In this document: in pieces, positions 16,921 to 26,578 of the stretch
Layout: every line of letters begins with the position of its first letter
How positions within the stretch are numbered: position 1 is the stretch's first letter
Assembly (NCBI RefSeq): GCF_008079445.1
Contig: NZ_VRYH01000002.1
Location: forward strand, 372,001 to 436,000
Length of the DNA: 64,000 nucleotides
DNA from: Aidingimonas lacisalsi
GTDB taxonomy: Bacteria; Pseudomonadota; Gammaproteobacteria; Pseudomonadales; Halomonadaceae
Direction of reading: 5' to 3'
The notes under the pieces: model-generated
What the model was told of the DNA's origin: nothing
The model's database searches: none
Seen by the model: only the letters and a program-made list of their open reading frames with translations
Translations under genes and position numbers: made by a program

Positions 16921-17775
16921 ATGGCACTCAAAAGCGAATGGTTGGCGACGTTTCTGGCGGTCGTGGAGTCGGGAAGTTTCACTGACGGTGCCCAGCGCAT
17001 TCACCGCACTCAGTCGGCAGTCAGCATGCAGATACAGCAACTCGAGCGTCATGCAGGACAGCCTTTGCTGGTACGGCATCGGCAGTCGGTGGTACCCACC
17101 GCTACGGGGGAGCGGCTGATTCCGCATGCACGTCGCGTGGTGGAATCGTTGGCCGACGTGAGCCAATGTCTAGCGGTGACTCCGGCACGTGGACAGCTTC
17201 GTATCGGAGTCCCGGAAGAGTATGCCACGGGCCCCTTAACGACGGTTTTGGCCCGTTTTCAACGTGCCCAGCCTGAGGTCGAATTGATCGTCTGTTGCGG
17301 GCCCAGCCCTGATATCGCTGACATGATGGCAGCGGGCAATCTCGACTTGGGCATATTGATCGCTGATCAGCAACCAGTGCATGGGGAGGTCATTGGTTAC
17401 GACCCAACGGATTGGCTCGTTGGCGTCGGCATGGAATGGACGCCTGACGAGCCGCTACCCCTGGTGTTGTTCGATCACGATTGCTGGTGGCGGCAGTGGG
17501 CGATTGATGCCGTTCAGCAGGCCGGTCTCGAGTGGCGCGTTGCCTACACCAGCCACAGCGTGTCAGGTGTCGGGAGTGCGATCAGAGCCGGTCTGGGTAT
17601 TGGCGTGTTGGGCAAGAGCACGGCCCCGGCCGAGACCGTACCAGCATCGAATGTCATGGCCTTGCCAACATTGCCAGGTTCACACTTGGTTCTCAGAATA
17701 CTGAGCCATCAAGCGCCGGGAGTATGGGATATGGCGGCCACGGTTAGACGTGCCTTTGCGACGCATCATGACTGA
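16921..17775 (+). CDS. LysR-family transcriptional regulator
   Basis: A 284-residue LysR protein. The helix-turn-helix (residues 4-62) contains SFTDGAQRIHRTQSAVSMQI and is followed by the effector domain. Homology starts at the Met at 16921, so the in-frame ATG at 16876 is probably not used. It is divergent from the ArsP-like permease, making that gene its likely target. Its end overlaps the end of the convergent RidA gene by ten bases. Confidence 0.85.
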   Translation: MALKSEWLATFLAVVESGSFTDGAQRIHRTQSAVSMQIQQLERHAGQPLLVRHRQSVVPTATGERLIPHARRVVESLADVSQCLAVTPARGQLRIGVPEEYATGPLTTVLARFQRAQPEVELIVCCGPSPDIADMMAAGNLDLGILIADQQPVHGEVIGYDPTDWLVGVGMEWTPDEPLPLVLFDHDCWWRQWAIDAVQQAGLEWRVAYTSHSVSGVGSAIRAGLGIGVLGKSTAPAETVPASNVMALPTLPGSHLVLRILSHQAPGVWDMAATVRRAFATHHD

Positions 17776-18158
17776 GACACGCGTCTCGCCATCACGGTGA
17801 TCTCGACGCGGCTATCGCCGAACAGCCTGGCCGATTCCGTGCAGGTGCGAGCCGGGTATCGTTCCTCGGTAAAGAATTCGGCATAGACGGCGTCCATATG
17901 CGATATGTCGTCGAGGTCGGTCAGGTGAACGTCGACGCGGACGACATCTTGCCAATCGCAATCCGCCTTGTGGAGCATGTATTCGAGTTTCCGCATGACA
18001 CTACGCGTCTCTTCGGTGACATCGCCGATGACGGTCTCCCCACCTTGAATGTCAGCCGCCGTCAGGCCTGAAATGAAAACATAGTTATCATCCAGCACCA
18101 TGTGACTACCGGGGAATGCTGGGGAAGGCAGTGTCGGGTCGTTACGATAGTCGGGCAT
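17766..18158 (-). CDS. RidA family (YjgF) deaminase-like protein
   Basis: A 130-residue Rid protein. It has the fold's YVFISGLTAADIQGG segment, the subunit-contact region DVVRVDVHLTDLDDI and the conserved Arg in YPARTC. Rid proteins hydrolyse reactive enamine or imine intermediates, such as those made by PLP dehydratases. A dehydratase of that kind lies 3 kb away at 14186. AAGGAG seven bases before the ATG at 18158 sets the start. Which Rid subfamily it belongs to is not resolved. Confidence 0.82.
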   Translation of the reverse strand: MPDYRNDPTLPSPAFPGSHMVLDDNYVFISGLTAADIQGGETVIGDVTEETRSVMRKLEYMLHKADCDWQDVVRVDVHLTDLDDISHMDAVYAEFFTEERYPARTCTESARLFGDSRVEITVMARRVSQS

Positions 18159-18295
18159 CGAGTCGCTCCTTGGGTAAACGCTCATGGGTCCGTACTGTCT
18201 TAGTGCGTGACTTCAGCGTCAGAGTTTCATCCCTCACAGTCGCACGGTCCGTGACTAGGCTGATAGCTGTCAAACCGGCAATGGAGGTGAGGGAC

Positions 18296-19045
18296 ATGAT
18301 GCCACGAGCCGTGCTGCTGGATATCAGCGGCGTCCTCCACAATGATGGTGTACCACTGCCCAAGGCCGTGGAGGCCGTCAGCCGCCTGCAGGAAGCCAGT
18401 GTTGCACTGCGCTTCGTGACCAACACATCGCGCAAGACCGGTGCCGCCGTGTATGCCGAACTGCGGCAGATGGGGTTTGAAGTCGAACGTTCACAAATCC
18501 ATACGGCACCTTCCGTGCTCAAGCGATATGTCCAACAACACGGACTGCGCCCCTACCTGTTGATCCATGACAACCTGATTCCGGAGTTCGATGACATCGA
18601 TGAGACGCATCCCAATGCGGTGGTGATATGTGATGCCGAATATCGCTTCGACTATGCGCATCTCGATGCTGCTTTTCAAATACTGCAGACAGGGGCTCCC
18701 TTGCTCGTCGTGGGCACCAATCGGTATTTCCACCGGCAAGGCAGTTTGCATCTCGATGCCGGGCCGTTCGTCAAAGCACTCGAATACGCTGCAGACACTC
18801 AAGCTCGGGTATTGGGGAAACCGGCGCCAGGCTTTTTCCAGGGCGTTCTGGACGAGGTGGGGGTAGATGCCGGAGAGGCTCTGATGGTCGGCGACGATGC
18901 CGAAGCGGATGTCGCTGCAGCCATCCAGGCCGGTTTACAGGGTTGTCTGGTGCGGACCGGCAAGTATCGTCATGGTGATGAACGGCGTACACTTGGGTGT
19001 CGCCTGGAGAAGGACCTGGGGGCTCTCGTCGAATCGCTTGGTTGA
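18296..19045 (+). CDS. HAD-IIA phosphatase, LHPP-like (TIGR01458 type)
   Basis: A 249-residue HAD hydrolase. Motif I is LLDISGVLHNDG, with Ser where most HAD enzymes have the second Asp, as is normal in the LHPP (phospholysine/phosphohistidine pyrophosphatase) branch. Motif II is VTNTSRKT, motif III is the Lys in GKPAPGFF and motif IV is MVGDDAEADV. The start at 18296 follows GGAGGTGAGG; the frame is open upstream to 18116 without homology. The likely activity is hydrolysis of pyrophosphate or phosphoamino acids, by family. Confidence 0.8.
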   Translation: MMPRAVLLDISGVLHNDGVPLPKAVEAVSRLQEASVALRFVTNTSRKTGAAVYAELRQMGFEVERSQIHTAPSVLKRYVQQHGLRPYLLIHDNLIPEFDDIDETHPNAVVICDAEYRFDYAHLDAAFQILQTGAPLLVVGTNRYFHRQGSLHLDAGPFVKALEYAADTQARVLGKPAPGFFQGVLDEVGVDAGEALMVGDDAEADVAAAIQAGLQGCLVRTGKYRHGDERRTLGCRLEKDLGALVESLG

Positions 19046-19093
19046 CTCCTCGGCAACGTGTCAACCGGCGTCAGGACAGCGCCCCCGATGTGT

Positions 19094-19369
19094 CTATGAC
19101 TTGATGCCTCCGTGGAAGGCGATATCCAGACGAATCGGCAAGTCGGGATCAAGGCTGACGATACGAAGTGCATGATCATGCATGTCCTGACGGAGCTGTT
19201 CATATTCGCTGCCGCCTTGCATTTTCAATTCCTCGACCTGACGTTCCGCGACATCCAGATTCCCGAGATAGTTCTTGGCACTTTGGCGTAGCGCATTCCC
19301 CGTATCGCCGCTGACCAGTTGGTGGAACTCGTCGTTATCGAGTCCCTGATTTTCGATGATGATATCCAT
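19094..19369 (-). CDS. Small hypothetical protein
   Basis: A 91-residue soluble, acidic protein without a signal peptide or membrane segment. It is largely helical in appearance, with Glu/Gln-rich stretches (VAERQVEELKMQGG). I do not recognise a family. The coding call rests on an uninterrupted frame between two genes, good codon use and a start with a plausible upstream site. It is in the same direction as endonuclease IV, about 120 bases downstream of it. Confidence 0.65.
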   Translation of the reverse strand: MDIIIENQGLDNDEFHQLVSGDTGNALRQSAKNYLGNLDVAERQVEELKMQGGSEYEQLRQDMHDHALRIVSLDPDLPIRLDIAFHGGIKS

Positions 19370-19487
19370 GGCGTTGACTCCTTGTATCGGGTGGTCGATC
19401 GTTGAACCCCGAACTCCTCGCTCATTGCCTCAATCGAAACATGTCCAGGGCGATAATCGAAAGAGTGCGCCCGTGACGTCCAGTGTG

Positions 19488-20333
19488 CTATGTCACTTGC
19501 TGGGCTCGTAACCAGTCAATCTCATCAGCCCAGATACTGGGGTCGATGGTTTCCAGAATCATGGGGACGCCATCGATACGTGAGTCGCGCATCAGTGCTG
19601 TGAACCCGTCCAGGCCAATGTTGCCCTGACCGATACTATGGTGGCGATCGACACGGCTGGCGAATTCGCTTTTGGCATCATTGAGGTGCAGGCCACGTAG
19701 ATAGTCGAAACCAACGGTTGTCCCGAAGTCGTCAAACGTGGCTTTGCACGTTTCCGCGGTGCGCATGTCATAACCGGCGGCGAATGCGTGGCACGTATCG
19801 ATACATACGCCGACTCGCGACTTGTCATCGACCTGGTCGATGATCTCTATCAAGTGATCGAAATGCCAACCTAGATTGGTTCCCTGCCCAGCCGTGTTCT
19901 CGATAACCGCTGTCACCCCTCGTGTCCGAGCAAGCGCTTCGTTGATGGAGTCGGCAATACGTGCCAGGCATTCACCGACACTGATCTTCTTCAGGTGACT
20001 GCCAGGATGAAAGTTGAGCTGGGACAGTCCCAGTTGCTCGCAACGCTGCATCTCATCGAGGAACGCATCACGTGACTTCTGCAACCCTGCGGCCTCTGGA
20101 TGGCCGAGATTGATCAAGTAACTATCATGCGGGAGGATCTGCTTCGGCTCGAATCCGTGTTCCTTGCAGGCGTGACGGAACGCCTGGATTGCCTCATCCG
20201 TCAGGGGTTTGGCTTTCCATTGGCGCTGGTTCTTTGTGAACAGGGCAAAGGCATCGGCTCCGATGTCGACGGCACGCTTCACCGCCTGATCCGGGCCGCC
20301 GGCAGCGCTTACGTGAGCACCGAGATACTTCAT
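19488..20333 (-). CDS. nfo: Endonuclease IV (AP endonuclease)
   Basis: A 281-residue TIM-barrel enzyme that cuts DNA at abasic sites in base excision repair. Family signatures are visible: an N-terminal [55 protein letters not shown] and the [12 protein letters not shown] segment. These carry the His, Glu and Asp ligands of the three zinc ions. The ATG at 20333 gives the family N-terminus; the frame runs 23 codons further upstream without homology. Confidence 0.95.
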   Translation of the reverse strand: MKYLGAHVSAAGGPDQAVKRAVDIGADAFALFTKNQRQWKAKPLTDEAIQAFRHACKEHGFEPKQILPHDSYLINLGHPEAAGLQKSRDAFLDEMQRCEQLGLSQLNFHPGSHLKKISVGECLARIADSINEALARTRGVTAVIENTAGQGTNLGWHFDHLIEIIDQVDDKSRVGVCIDTCHAFAAGYDMRTAETCKATFDDFGTTVGFDYLRGLHLNDAKSEFASRVDRHHSIGQGNIGLDGFTALMRDSRIDGVPMILETIDPSIWADEIDWLRAQQVT

Positions 20334-20601
20334 GGCTGGAATGTCCTCTGGGTGACGATGGTTCACTAACCATATAGGGCGGTTACATGGTACGAACGTC
20401 ATATTGTGCCGTGAACCGTTCGACGATGTCTCGTAACGCTGGCGGCAGACGTTCCATTACCGTGATCATGATAAGGCAAGAGCCGTTTATGACTGTGTTT
20501 TGCCAACCTGAGAGTGATACCGGACAATAGCGTGGAATGGCACGTTCGATCGGGTGATCAATTTTGCTGGAAGCAACTTAGCGCGTGGTTGGGAGGCCGA
20601 C

Positions 20602-21399
20602 ATGATCCATTGGCGTTGCTGGTTGGTGACTCTTGTTCTAATGGGGTGGCCGCTGATGGTGCAGGCCGATCCGTTACGTGTTGCTGCCGCCTCCAACGTA
20701 CAGTTTGCCCTGGAGGAGATCGCCGAGCGGTTCGAGGCCGAAGAGGGGGCATCGGTACGATTGACCTTCGGTTCATCAGGCAACTTTCGTCGCCAAATCG
20801 CACAGGGCGCTCCGTTCGAGGTGTTCCTCTCCGCCGATGAAGCGTATGTCGCAGCGTTGTACGATCAGGGACTGACACGGAATGAAGGCACCCGTTATGC
20901 TCGGGGGCGACTGGTCTGGTTGCAACGCTCGCAAGCGGGGTTACCTCAGGAATCGTCTCCTCTGGCTGCTGTCGAGATGGCCATCGAGAGGTATGCGGAC
21001 AACGGAGCACGTCAGCGTATCGCCATGGCGAATCCGGAGCATGCGCCCTATGGTGTAGCTGCGCGCCAAGCTCTGGAACATGCAGGAGTGTGGCGGGATA
21101 TGCAGCCACTCAAAGTCTTGGGGGAGAATGTCGCACAAGCCACTCAATTTGCCCTGTCCGATGATGCTCTCGGTGGACTGGTTGCCTATTCACTAGCGGT
21201 ATCGCCCGCGTTACGCGAGCGTAGCGAGTTCGTGCCGATACCAGAGGGCTGGCATGATCCTCTTCATCAGCGCATGGTACTGCTCGATGGAGCCGGTGAT
21301 ACGGCCCGGGCGTTTTATGAGTATCTGCGTGGCGATGAGGCGCAGGCCATCTTTGAACGCTATGGTTTCGGGCTGCCCGATCCGGCGGAGAGCGATTGA
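20602..21399 (+). CDS. modA: Molybdate ABC transporter substrate-binding protein
   Basis: A 265-residue periplasmic protein. A signal peptide ends at about MVQADP, then comes the ModA opening LRVAAASNVQFALEEIAERF, with SSGNFRRQIAQGAPFEVFLS (anion-binding serines) and MANPEHAPYGVAARQ. It binds molybdate or tungstate. GGGAGG five bases before the ATG at 20602 sets the start. The stop overlaps the modB start (TGATG). Confidence 0.92.
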   Translation: MIHWRCWLVTLVLMGWPLMVQADPLRVAAASNVQFALEEIAERFEAEEGASVRLTFGSSGNFRRQIAQGAPFEVFLSADEAYVAALYDQGLTRNEGTRYARGRLVWLQRSQAGLPQESSPLAAVEMAIERYADNGARQRIAMANPEHAPYGVAARQALEHAGVWRDMQPLKVLGENVAQATQFALSDDALGGLVAYSLAVSPALRERSEFVPIPEGWHDPLHQRMVLLDGAGDTARAFYEYLRGDEAQAIFERYGFGLPDPAESD

Positions 21400-22067
21400 T
21401 GGACTGGTCGGCGCTTTCCGTCTCACTGCGATTAGCGGTAACCACTTGCCTGTTACTCCTGCCGCTGGCGTTATGGCTTGGTCGCACGCTTGCCGTGACA
21501 CGGTCCCGTGGGCGCCCATTCGGTGAAGCGTTGATCGCCTTGCCGTTGGTGATGCCACCGACTGTTCTGGGCTTCTATCTGATGGTGGCGTTCGGCAGGG
21601 AGGCGCCATTGGGTTCCCTCTGGCATGCATTGACCGGTGGAGCACTCAATTTCACATTCACCGGAATCCTGTTCGCCTCCCTGGTCATCAATCTACCATT
21701 CGCCGTTCAACCCATTCAGCGAGCGTTCGAAACGGTACCGGGGCATTTGCGCGAGGCTGCCTGGTGCAGTGGGTTATCATCGTGGCAAACATTCATGCGT
21801 ATTGAACTGCCTTTGGTATGGCCGGGGCTGATATCGTCGGTTGCACTGACATTCGCGCATACACTGGGAGAGTTCGGTGTGATACTGATGGTTGGCGGGT
21901 CTCTCGATGGTGAAACGCGAACGCTCTCGATTGCCATCTATGACCGCATGCAGGCATTTGATGAAGTCGGTGCCGGTATCATGTCGACGGTGTTATTGAT
22001 GGTGTCATTCGTGACCATCGGGGTGGTATACGGTTTGGCTAGGCGCAGGGGAGTACCGCGTGTCTGA
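21399..22067 (+). CDS. modB: Molybdate ABC transporter permease
   Basis: A 222-residue binding-protein-dependent permease with five predicted membrane segments. The ModB segment ALPLVMPPTVLGFYLMVAFG is present, as is the EAA-like cytoplasmic loop REAAWCSGLSSWQTFMRIELPL (partly quoted: EAAWCSGLSSWQTF). It is translationally coupled to modA and overlaps modC by eight bases. It forms the membrane channel of the molybdate importer. Confidence 0.93.
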   Translation: MDWSALSVSLRLAVTTCLLLLPLALWLGRTLAVTRSRGRPFGEALIALPLVMPPTVLGFYLMVAFGREAPLGSLWHALTGGALNFTFTGILFASLVINLPFAVQPIQRAFETVPGHLREAAWCSGLSSWQTFMRIELPLVWPGLISSVALTFAHTLGEFGVILMVGGSLDGETRTLSIAIYDRMQAFDEVGAGIMSTVLLMVSFVTIGVVYGLARRRGVPRV

Positions 22068-23181
22068 ATTGGAAGTCACGCTGTCTCAGACGAGCCCTAT
22101 TCCGTTGGCGGCCGAGTTTCGTTGCCAGCCTGGCGAGCTGCTGGCGCTGGTTGGACCTTCCGGCAGTGGCAAGACGACCCTGTTGCGCGCCATTGCCGGA
22201 CTCTATCAACCGCAGCAAGGAACCATCCGCTGTGCGGGGCAAGTGTGGTTCGATACCGCCAAGCGGTTGTGCATGACGCCCCAGCAACGCCGTGTGGGCG
22301 TCGTGTTCCAGGATTATGCTCTGTTCCCGCATCTGACGGCCTGTGACAATGTTGCGATTGCGATGGGTCATGTAGCCAGTAGCGAGCAGCGTGAACGTGC
22401 TGAGCAATGGTTGGCGCGTGTGCGTCTTCAGGGCCTCGAAGGGCGTTATCCGCATGAGCTGTCGGGGGGGCAATGCCAACGTGTGGCCGTGGCTCGGGCC
22501 CTGGCGAGAGATCCCTGGGTATTGTTGCTCGATGAGCCTTTCTCGGCGGTGGACCAGGTGACACGGCGGCGGCTGCAGCGGGAGTTGGCACTGTTGCGCG
22601 AAACGATCGACATCCCGATCGTGCTGGTGACTCATGACCTGGACGAGGCGACGGCACTGGCGGATAGGTTATGCGTATTGCAAGCTGGCGCCACACTGCA
22701 GGTGGGGCCGCCCGAACGGCTGTATCGCCATCCCGCCTCACCTCAGGTAGCCCGCCTCCTCGATAAGCACAATGTGTTTACGGGGACGGTCGCGGAGACA
22801 TCGGGACGACGTTATCTGACATGGGGGCCGAACCGACTCGAAGTCGAGACAGGTCTCGATAACCTGGAACCCGGTCAAACGCTGCATTGGTATGTGCCGC
22901 CCTCCGACGTGATACTGCATCGTCGCGACCGGCCCTCGCGCGGAGAGCGAGAAAATCCGGTCGAAAGCACCGTAAGTGAAATCATCGTGCTGGGGGGCAT
23001 GGCGCTGGTAACGCTGTCGTTCTCGCATACGCGAGAAACCTTGCGCTTCGAGATCTCGACTCACGCGGCGCGTCGGAATGGTTTGGCCAAGGGCGAGACG
23101 GTTATCGTTTCGCTGCTCGCTAGCGGTATTCATCTGATGCCGGACGCCGCTTTGCCACAACACGAGGGAGCTCAGCCATGA
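22060..23181 (+). CDS. modC: Molybdate ABC transporter ATP-binding protein
   Basis: A 373-residue ABC ATPase starting with GTG inside the end of modB. It has Walker A GPSGSGKTT, signature LSGGQCQRV and Walker B VLLLDEPFSAVD. A C-terminal regulatory region of about 130 residues contains a TOBE-like segment (ESTVSEIIVLGGMALVTL). It completes modABC; no modE is adjacent. A DUF192 gene overlaps its stop codon and is co-transcribed. Confidence 0.92.
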   Translation: MSELEVTLSQTSPIPLAAEFRCQPGELLALVGPSGSGKTTLLRAIAGLYQPQQGTIRCAGQVWFDTAKRLCMTPQQRRVGVVFQDYALFPHLTACDNVAIAMGHVASSEQRERAEQWLARVRLQGLEGRYPHELSGGQCQRVAVARALARDPWVLLLDEPFSAVDQVTRRRLQRELALLRETIDIPIVLVTHDLDEATALADRLCVLQAGATLQVGPPERLYRHPASPQVARLLDKHNVFTGTVAETSGRRYLTWGPNRLEVETGLDNLEPGQTLHWYVPPSDVILHRRDRPSRGERENPVESTVSEIIVLGGMALVTLSFSHTRETLRFEISTHAARRNGLAKGETVIVSLLASGIHLMPDAALPQHEGAQP

Positions 23182-23693
23182 CGTCCTGCTGTCTGGACCG
23201 GATTATCGTGTCGCTGCTTTTGAGCCTGATACCCGCTCTCGCCCTGGCGCAGGAGGCCAGTCGCGACATCGACTTCGCGACGGCGGAGGTGACGATTCAC
23301 AACGAGCGTCATGCGGCGCAACTATCGGTGGAACTCGCCGTGAATGGTCGACAGCGGGCGCGCGGGTTGATGGAGCGTGAGCATCTTGGTGCTGACGCGG
23401 GCATGCTGTTTCTTTATGAGCGAGAGAGGACGCCCGGTACGAGTGTCTGGATGTACCGCACTCGTATTCCGCTGGATATCGCCTTCATCGGGGGCGACGG
23501 AAGGATTGCCGCGATACAGGAAATGCCGCCCTGCGATGCCGATGCCCCCGGCGATTGTCCAACCTATGAAGCGGGAGTGACATACGTCGCGGCGCTGGAG
23601 GTCAATGCCGGTTACTTCGACGAGAACGACATCGACATTGGGGATTGTGTGGCGCTCGATGGCGAGCGGCTAGGCCGAGCCAGTGATTGCTAG
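23178..23693 (+). CDS. DUF192 family exported protein
   Basis: A 171-residue protein with a signal peptide (LLSLIPALALAQEAS) and a DUF192 domain: RQRARGLMEREHLGADAGMLF (partly), SVWMYRTRIPLDIAFI and the C-terminal YVAALEVNAGYFDEN. The family is widespread and its function is unclear. It overlaps modC by four bases, so it is expressed with the molybdate importer, which is the only clue to its role here. Its end overlaps the convergent exporter gene by four bases. Confidence 0.85.
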   Translation: MTSCCLDRIIVSLLLSLIPALALAQEASRDIDFATAEVTIHNERHAAQLSVELAVNGRQRARGLMEREHLGADAGMLFLYERERTPGTSVWMYRTRIPLDIAFIGGDGRIAAIQEMPPCDADAPGDCPTYEAGVTYVAALEVNAGYFDENDIDIGDCVALDGERLGRASDC

Positions 23694-24556
23694 GCACGTT
23701 TGGGTTGACTGCTCTGCTTGCCTGTGAGGATGATCAGGCCAACACCGGCGACCACGAACCCGCCTCCCGCGACCTTGTGAATCCCCAAACCATCGTCGAG
23801 CAGGACGACACCGAGCACGACGGCGAGTACCGGTACGAGTAGCGTCATGGGGACGACCTTGTTGACCGGGTGGCGGCGTAGCAGACCATACCAGAGGCCG
23901 TAGGCCACGATCGATGACATCACGGCCGTATAGACAACGGCTCCCCAGCCGGTCAAACCGGCAGATGCCAGTGCCTGCCATTGGCCACGTTCGAATAACC
24001 ACGACCCCAGGGCGACTTGAGGTACGGCGAACAGAGCGATCCATCCCGCCAGTGCCAGTGGCGGGATCGAGGGGCCCCGCTTGATCAACAGTTGCGAGAT
24101 TGCCCACCCCATGGCACTGAGCAGCAGCAGTATCAACGGCAGAGGGGAGGGTAGCGTCGGCCCACCTGCCAGTACGACGACGCCGACAAATGACATCACA
24201 AGCCCTGTCAGGCGACGGGCATCCAGAGCTTCCTTGAGGAAGATCACGGCCAATAGTGTGGCGAATGGGGTGCCCATCTGCACCAGGATCGCGCCAGTTC
24301 CCGCTTCGGCTTGCCCCAGACCGATGAATAGCAGGGCGAAGTGCATCGTCCCAAAGGTCGCCGAGAGCAAGAGTAGAAACGGCAGGTGGTACCGAGACAC
24401 GGGATTGAAGGGCACCAGTAGGGCAGCGACCAGCGTGAAGCGCAATGTCATCAGCAGCAGGGGAGGGAGCTCCTCCACGCCTACCTTGATGATGATGATG
24501 TTCAGCGCCCAGAGCGCAATGACGGTCAGTCCGAGTAGCAGGTCACGAAATGGCAC
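23690..24556 (-). CDS. EamA/DMT-family exporter
   Basis: A 288-residue membrane protein with ten predicted helices in two EamA repeats (about residues 5-135 and 145-280). The first contains WALNIIIIKVGVEELPPLLL and the second GWAISQLLIKRGPSIPPLAL. Members export amino acids, O-acetylserine or other metabolites. The GTG at 24556 with AAGGA upstream gives the family N-terminus; a longer frame to 24817 has no membrane character at its start. The substrate is unknown. Confidence 0.85.
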   Translation of the reverse strand: MPFRDLLLGLTVIALWALNIIIIKVGVEELPPLLLMTLRFTLVAALLVPFNPVSRYHLPFLLLLSATFGTMHFALLFIGLGQAEAGTGAILVQMGTPFATLLAVIFLKEALDARRLTGLVMSFVGVVVLAGGPTLPSPLPLILLLLSAMGWAISQLLIKRGPSIPPLALAGWIALFAVPQVALGSWLFERGQWQALASAGLTGWGAVVYTAVMSSIVAYGLWYGLLRRHPVNKVVPMTLLVPVLAVVLGVVLLDDGLGIHKVAGGGFVVAGVGLIILTGKQSSQPKRA

Positions 24557-24725
24557 GGTTCGTCCTTGAAGAGCTCTGATATAACTCGTACAGCATATCA
24601 GTTCGTTCATCGCAATTGATGGATCGGGAAGGATTGAATCGAATCGTGAGGCTGAGTTGGGTGCGTATCGCGTATAAGATGAAATGCTCTCGTTGTCTTT
24701 CCATTCGGATGGTAGATCACACATC

Positions 24726-25733
24726 ATGACCACCATACGCAAGGTCGCTGAACTAGCAGGCGTTTCCGTTGCAACCGTTTCGCGCACACTGAAGTTACCG
24801 GATGTCGTGACTCCCAAGACGCGCGCGAAAGTTCTCGAAGCGGTCGAAGCGGCGGGCTATGAACCCAACATGATCGCAGTACAGTTCCGCTCGCGTCGGA
24901 CTCGAAACCTGGTTGTGCTGGTACCAACCGTTGCCAATACGTTTTTTGCGCGAGTCATCAGTGGTATTCAGGAAGCGGCACATCGGCAGGATTACCGAGT
25001 CCTGCTCTGCAATACCCTAGGCGAGGAAGCGGCTGAGGAGGCCTATGCGCGGATGGTGACAACGCGCCAGGCTGATGGGGTGATCCAGTTACGCGCTTAT
25101 AACCCCTTTGCCAATACTAGCCTCGGGAAAGGTGACCCGTTACCGATGGTCAATGCGTGTGAAGTGCTCGACGAACCGCCCTGTCCGACGGTGACACTGG
25201 ACAACCGCGCGGCAGCGCGCTGCCTGACCGATCATCTGATAGCGCTCGGTCACCGTCGCATCGGTATGATCAAGGGGCCGAGACGAAGCCCGTTGACCCG
25301 CGATCGTGTCGCAGGCTATCGGGATGCATTACTCGCCGCCGGCCTCGTCCCCGATGAAAGCTGGATCTATCCGGGGGACTTCACGCCGAAGTCAGGTTTC
25401 GAGGCCGCGGGTGAACTTGCCACCCGGAAGGATCGGCCGACGGCTATTTTCTGTGAGAGTGACGAAATGGCCATCGGCGCGATCCAGCGTATCAAGCAGT
25501 CGGGATTATCGGTGCCTGGCGATATCTCGGTGGCGGGGTTCGACGACATTGCTTTCGCTTCCTATAGCGATCCGCCGTTGACGACCATTTCTCAGCCTGC
25601 CGAAGCATTCGGCCGAGAGGCCGTGGCCATGCTGATCGAGGTGCTGAAAGGCAAAACGCCGGTACCGGCTCACACTGTACTGCCCTATGAACTGGTCGTC
25701 CGCGCGAGTACGGCGCCCGTCACGTCTATCTGA
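24726..25733 (+). CDS. LacI-family transcriptional regulator
   Basis: A 335-residue LacI/GalR repressor. The helix-turn-helix IRKVAELAGVSVATVSRTL is followed by the hinge helix region and a sugar-binding-like core with YRVLLCNTLGEEAAEEAY and GDISVAGFDDIAFA. It resembles CytR/RbsR-type members. No sugar transport or catabolic operon is next to it, so its targets are unknown. The start at 24726 is where homology begins. Confidence 0.87.
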   Translation: MTTIRKVAELAGVSVATVSRTLKLPDVVTPKTRAKVLEAVEAAGYEPNMIAVQFRSRRTRNLVVLVPTVANTFFARVISGIQEAAHRQDYRVLLCNTLGEEAAEEAYARMVTTRQADGVIQLRAYNPFANTSLGKGDPLPMVNACEVLDEPPCPTVTLDNRAAARCLTDHLIALGHRRIGMIKGPRRSPLTRDRVAGYRDALLAAGLVPDESWIYPGDFTPKSGFEAAGELATRKDRPTAIFCESDEMAIGAIQRIKQSGLSVPGDISVAGFDDIAFASYSDPPLTTISQPAEAFGREAVAMLIEVLKGKTPVPAHTVLPYELVVRASTAPVTSI

Positions 25734-25739
25734 AGCCGA

Positions 25740-26486
25740 TCAGCGCCAAGCGAGCGGATGCTCGGCCTTGAGCACGCCGTTGTCATCCCAGTCGGCCCAG
25801 CCGCTGAAAGGAATCGGGGCGTCTGAGGTCAGGTGGGTCAAGCGGTCAGCCCAGTTCGATGTTTCTTGCTTCAAGCGATGGCGGAATTCGGTCTCGTTCT
25901 GATAGCTGAGTTCTCCTCCTTGCACGCCATGAATCACCTGTGGGGCTAGCACGTCCATACCCAGATAATAGAGCGAGCAGTGCATCGGCCACATCAACTT
26001 GGCCATATCGCCTCCGCGGCCGTGAGGAGAAAATGCCGCGGCCGGAGAGCCGGTAGTGACCGCACAGATCGCTCGCTTACCGCGAAAATAGCCGCGATCA
26101 TAGCGCATGCTGCCTGAATAGACGCCACCATAGACCATGACGCGATCAAACCAGCCTTTGAGCATCGCCGGTAAGCTGTGCCACCACAAGGGAAACTGCA
26201 GGATGACCAGGTCGGCCCGTTCCAAGCGAGCGAGCTCGCGCTGAACGTCAGTGGGCAGAGTCTGGCGTTGGAATGCCTGGCGCTGTTCGGTCAATGGCTG
26301 AAAGGTATCCACGACGCTGCGGTCAGGGAAATGCGAGGGCCGCTCGACCGGGTCAAAGTTCTCAGCGTAGAGATCCGAGACTTCCACGCTATGGCCGAGG
26401 CATTGCAACGTCTCGATAGCGATGTTTTTCAGCTCGCCATTGAAGGATTGCGGCTCAGGGTGGCTAAAAACGATCAACGTGTTCAT
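25740..26486 (-). CDS. NAD(P)H-dependent quinone oxidoreductase (Flavodoxin_2)
   Basis: A 248-residue flavodoxin-like protein. The FMN loop is SHPEPQSFNGEL near the N-terminus. FPLWWHSLPAMLKGWFDRVM is the hallmark of the NQO/KefF/MdaB group, and GKRAICAVTTGSP is the second flavin contact. It reduces quinones or electrophiles by two electrons with NAD(P)H. It is divergent from a LysR gene at 26579 across 92 bases, a common pairing in which the LysR protein responds to quinone or electrophile stress. Confidence 0.87.
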   Translation of the reverse strand: MNTLIVFSHPEPQSFNGELKNIAIETLQCLGHSVEVSDLYAENFDPVERPSHFPDRSVVDTFQPLTEQRQAFQRQTLPTDVQRELARLERADLVILQFPLWWHSLPAMLKGWFDRVMVYGGVYSGSMRYDRGYFRGKRAICAVTTGSPAAAFSPHGRGGDMAKLMWPMHCSLYYLGMDVLAPQVIHGVQGGELSYQNETEFRHRLKQETSNWADRLTHLTSDAPIPFSGWADWDDNGVLKAEHPLAWR

Positions 26487-26578
26487 GAGGGTCGTCCTCG
26501 TGGTGTCGCATTGAGGACTATCAGGCTAGGCTTTCCATTAGTGAAACGGTATTCCCTAAACAAGACAGTGAACTTTGC

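Noticed and set aside
18296-18340. HAD phosphatase apparently missing the second catalytic Asp (DISGV)
   Set aside because: This substitution is normal for the LHPP/TIGR01458 branch and is not a sign of inactivation.
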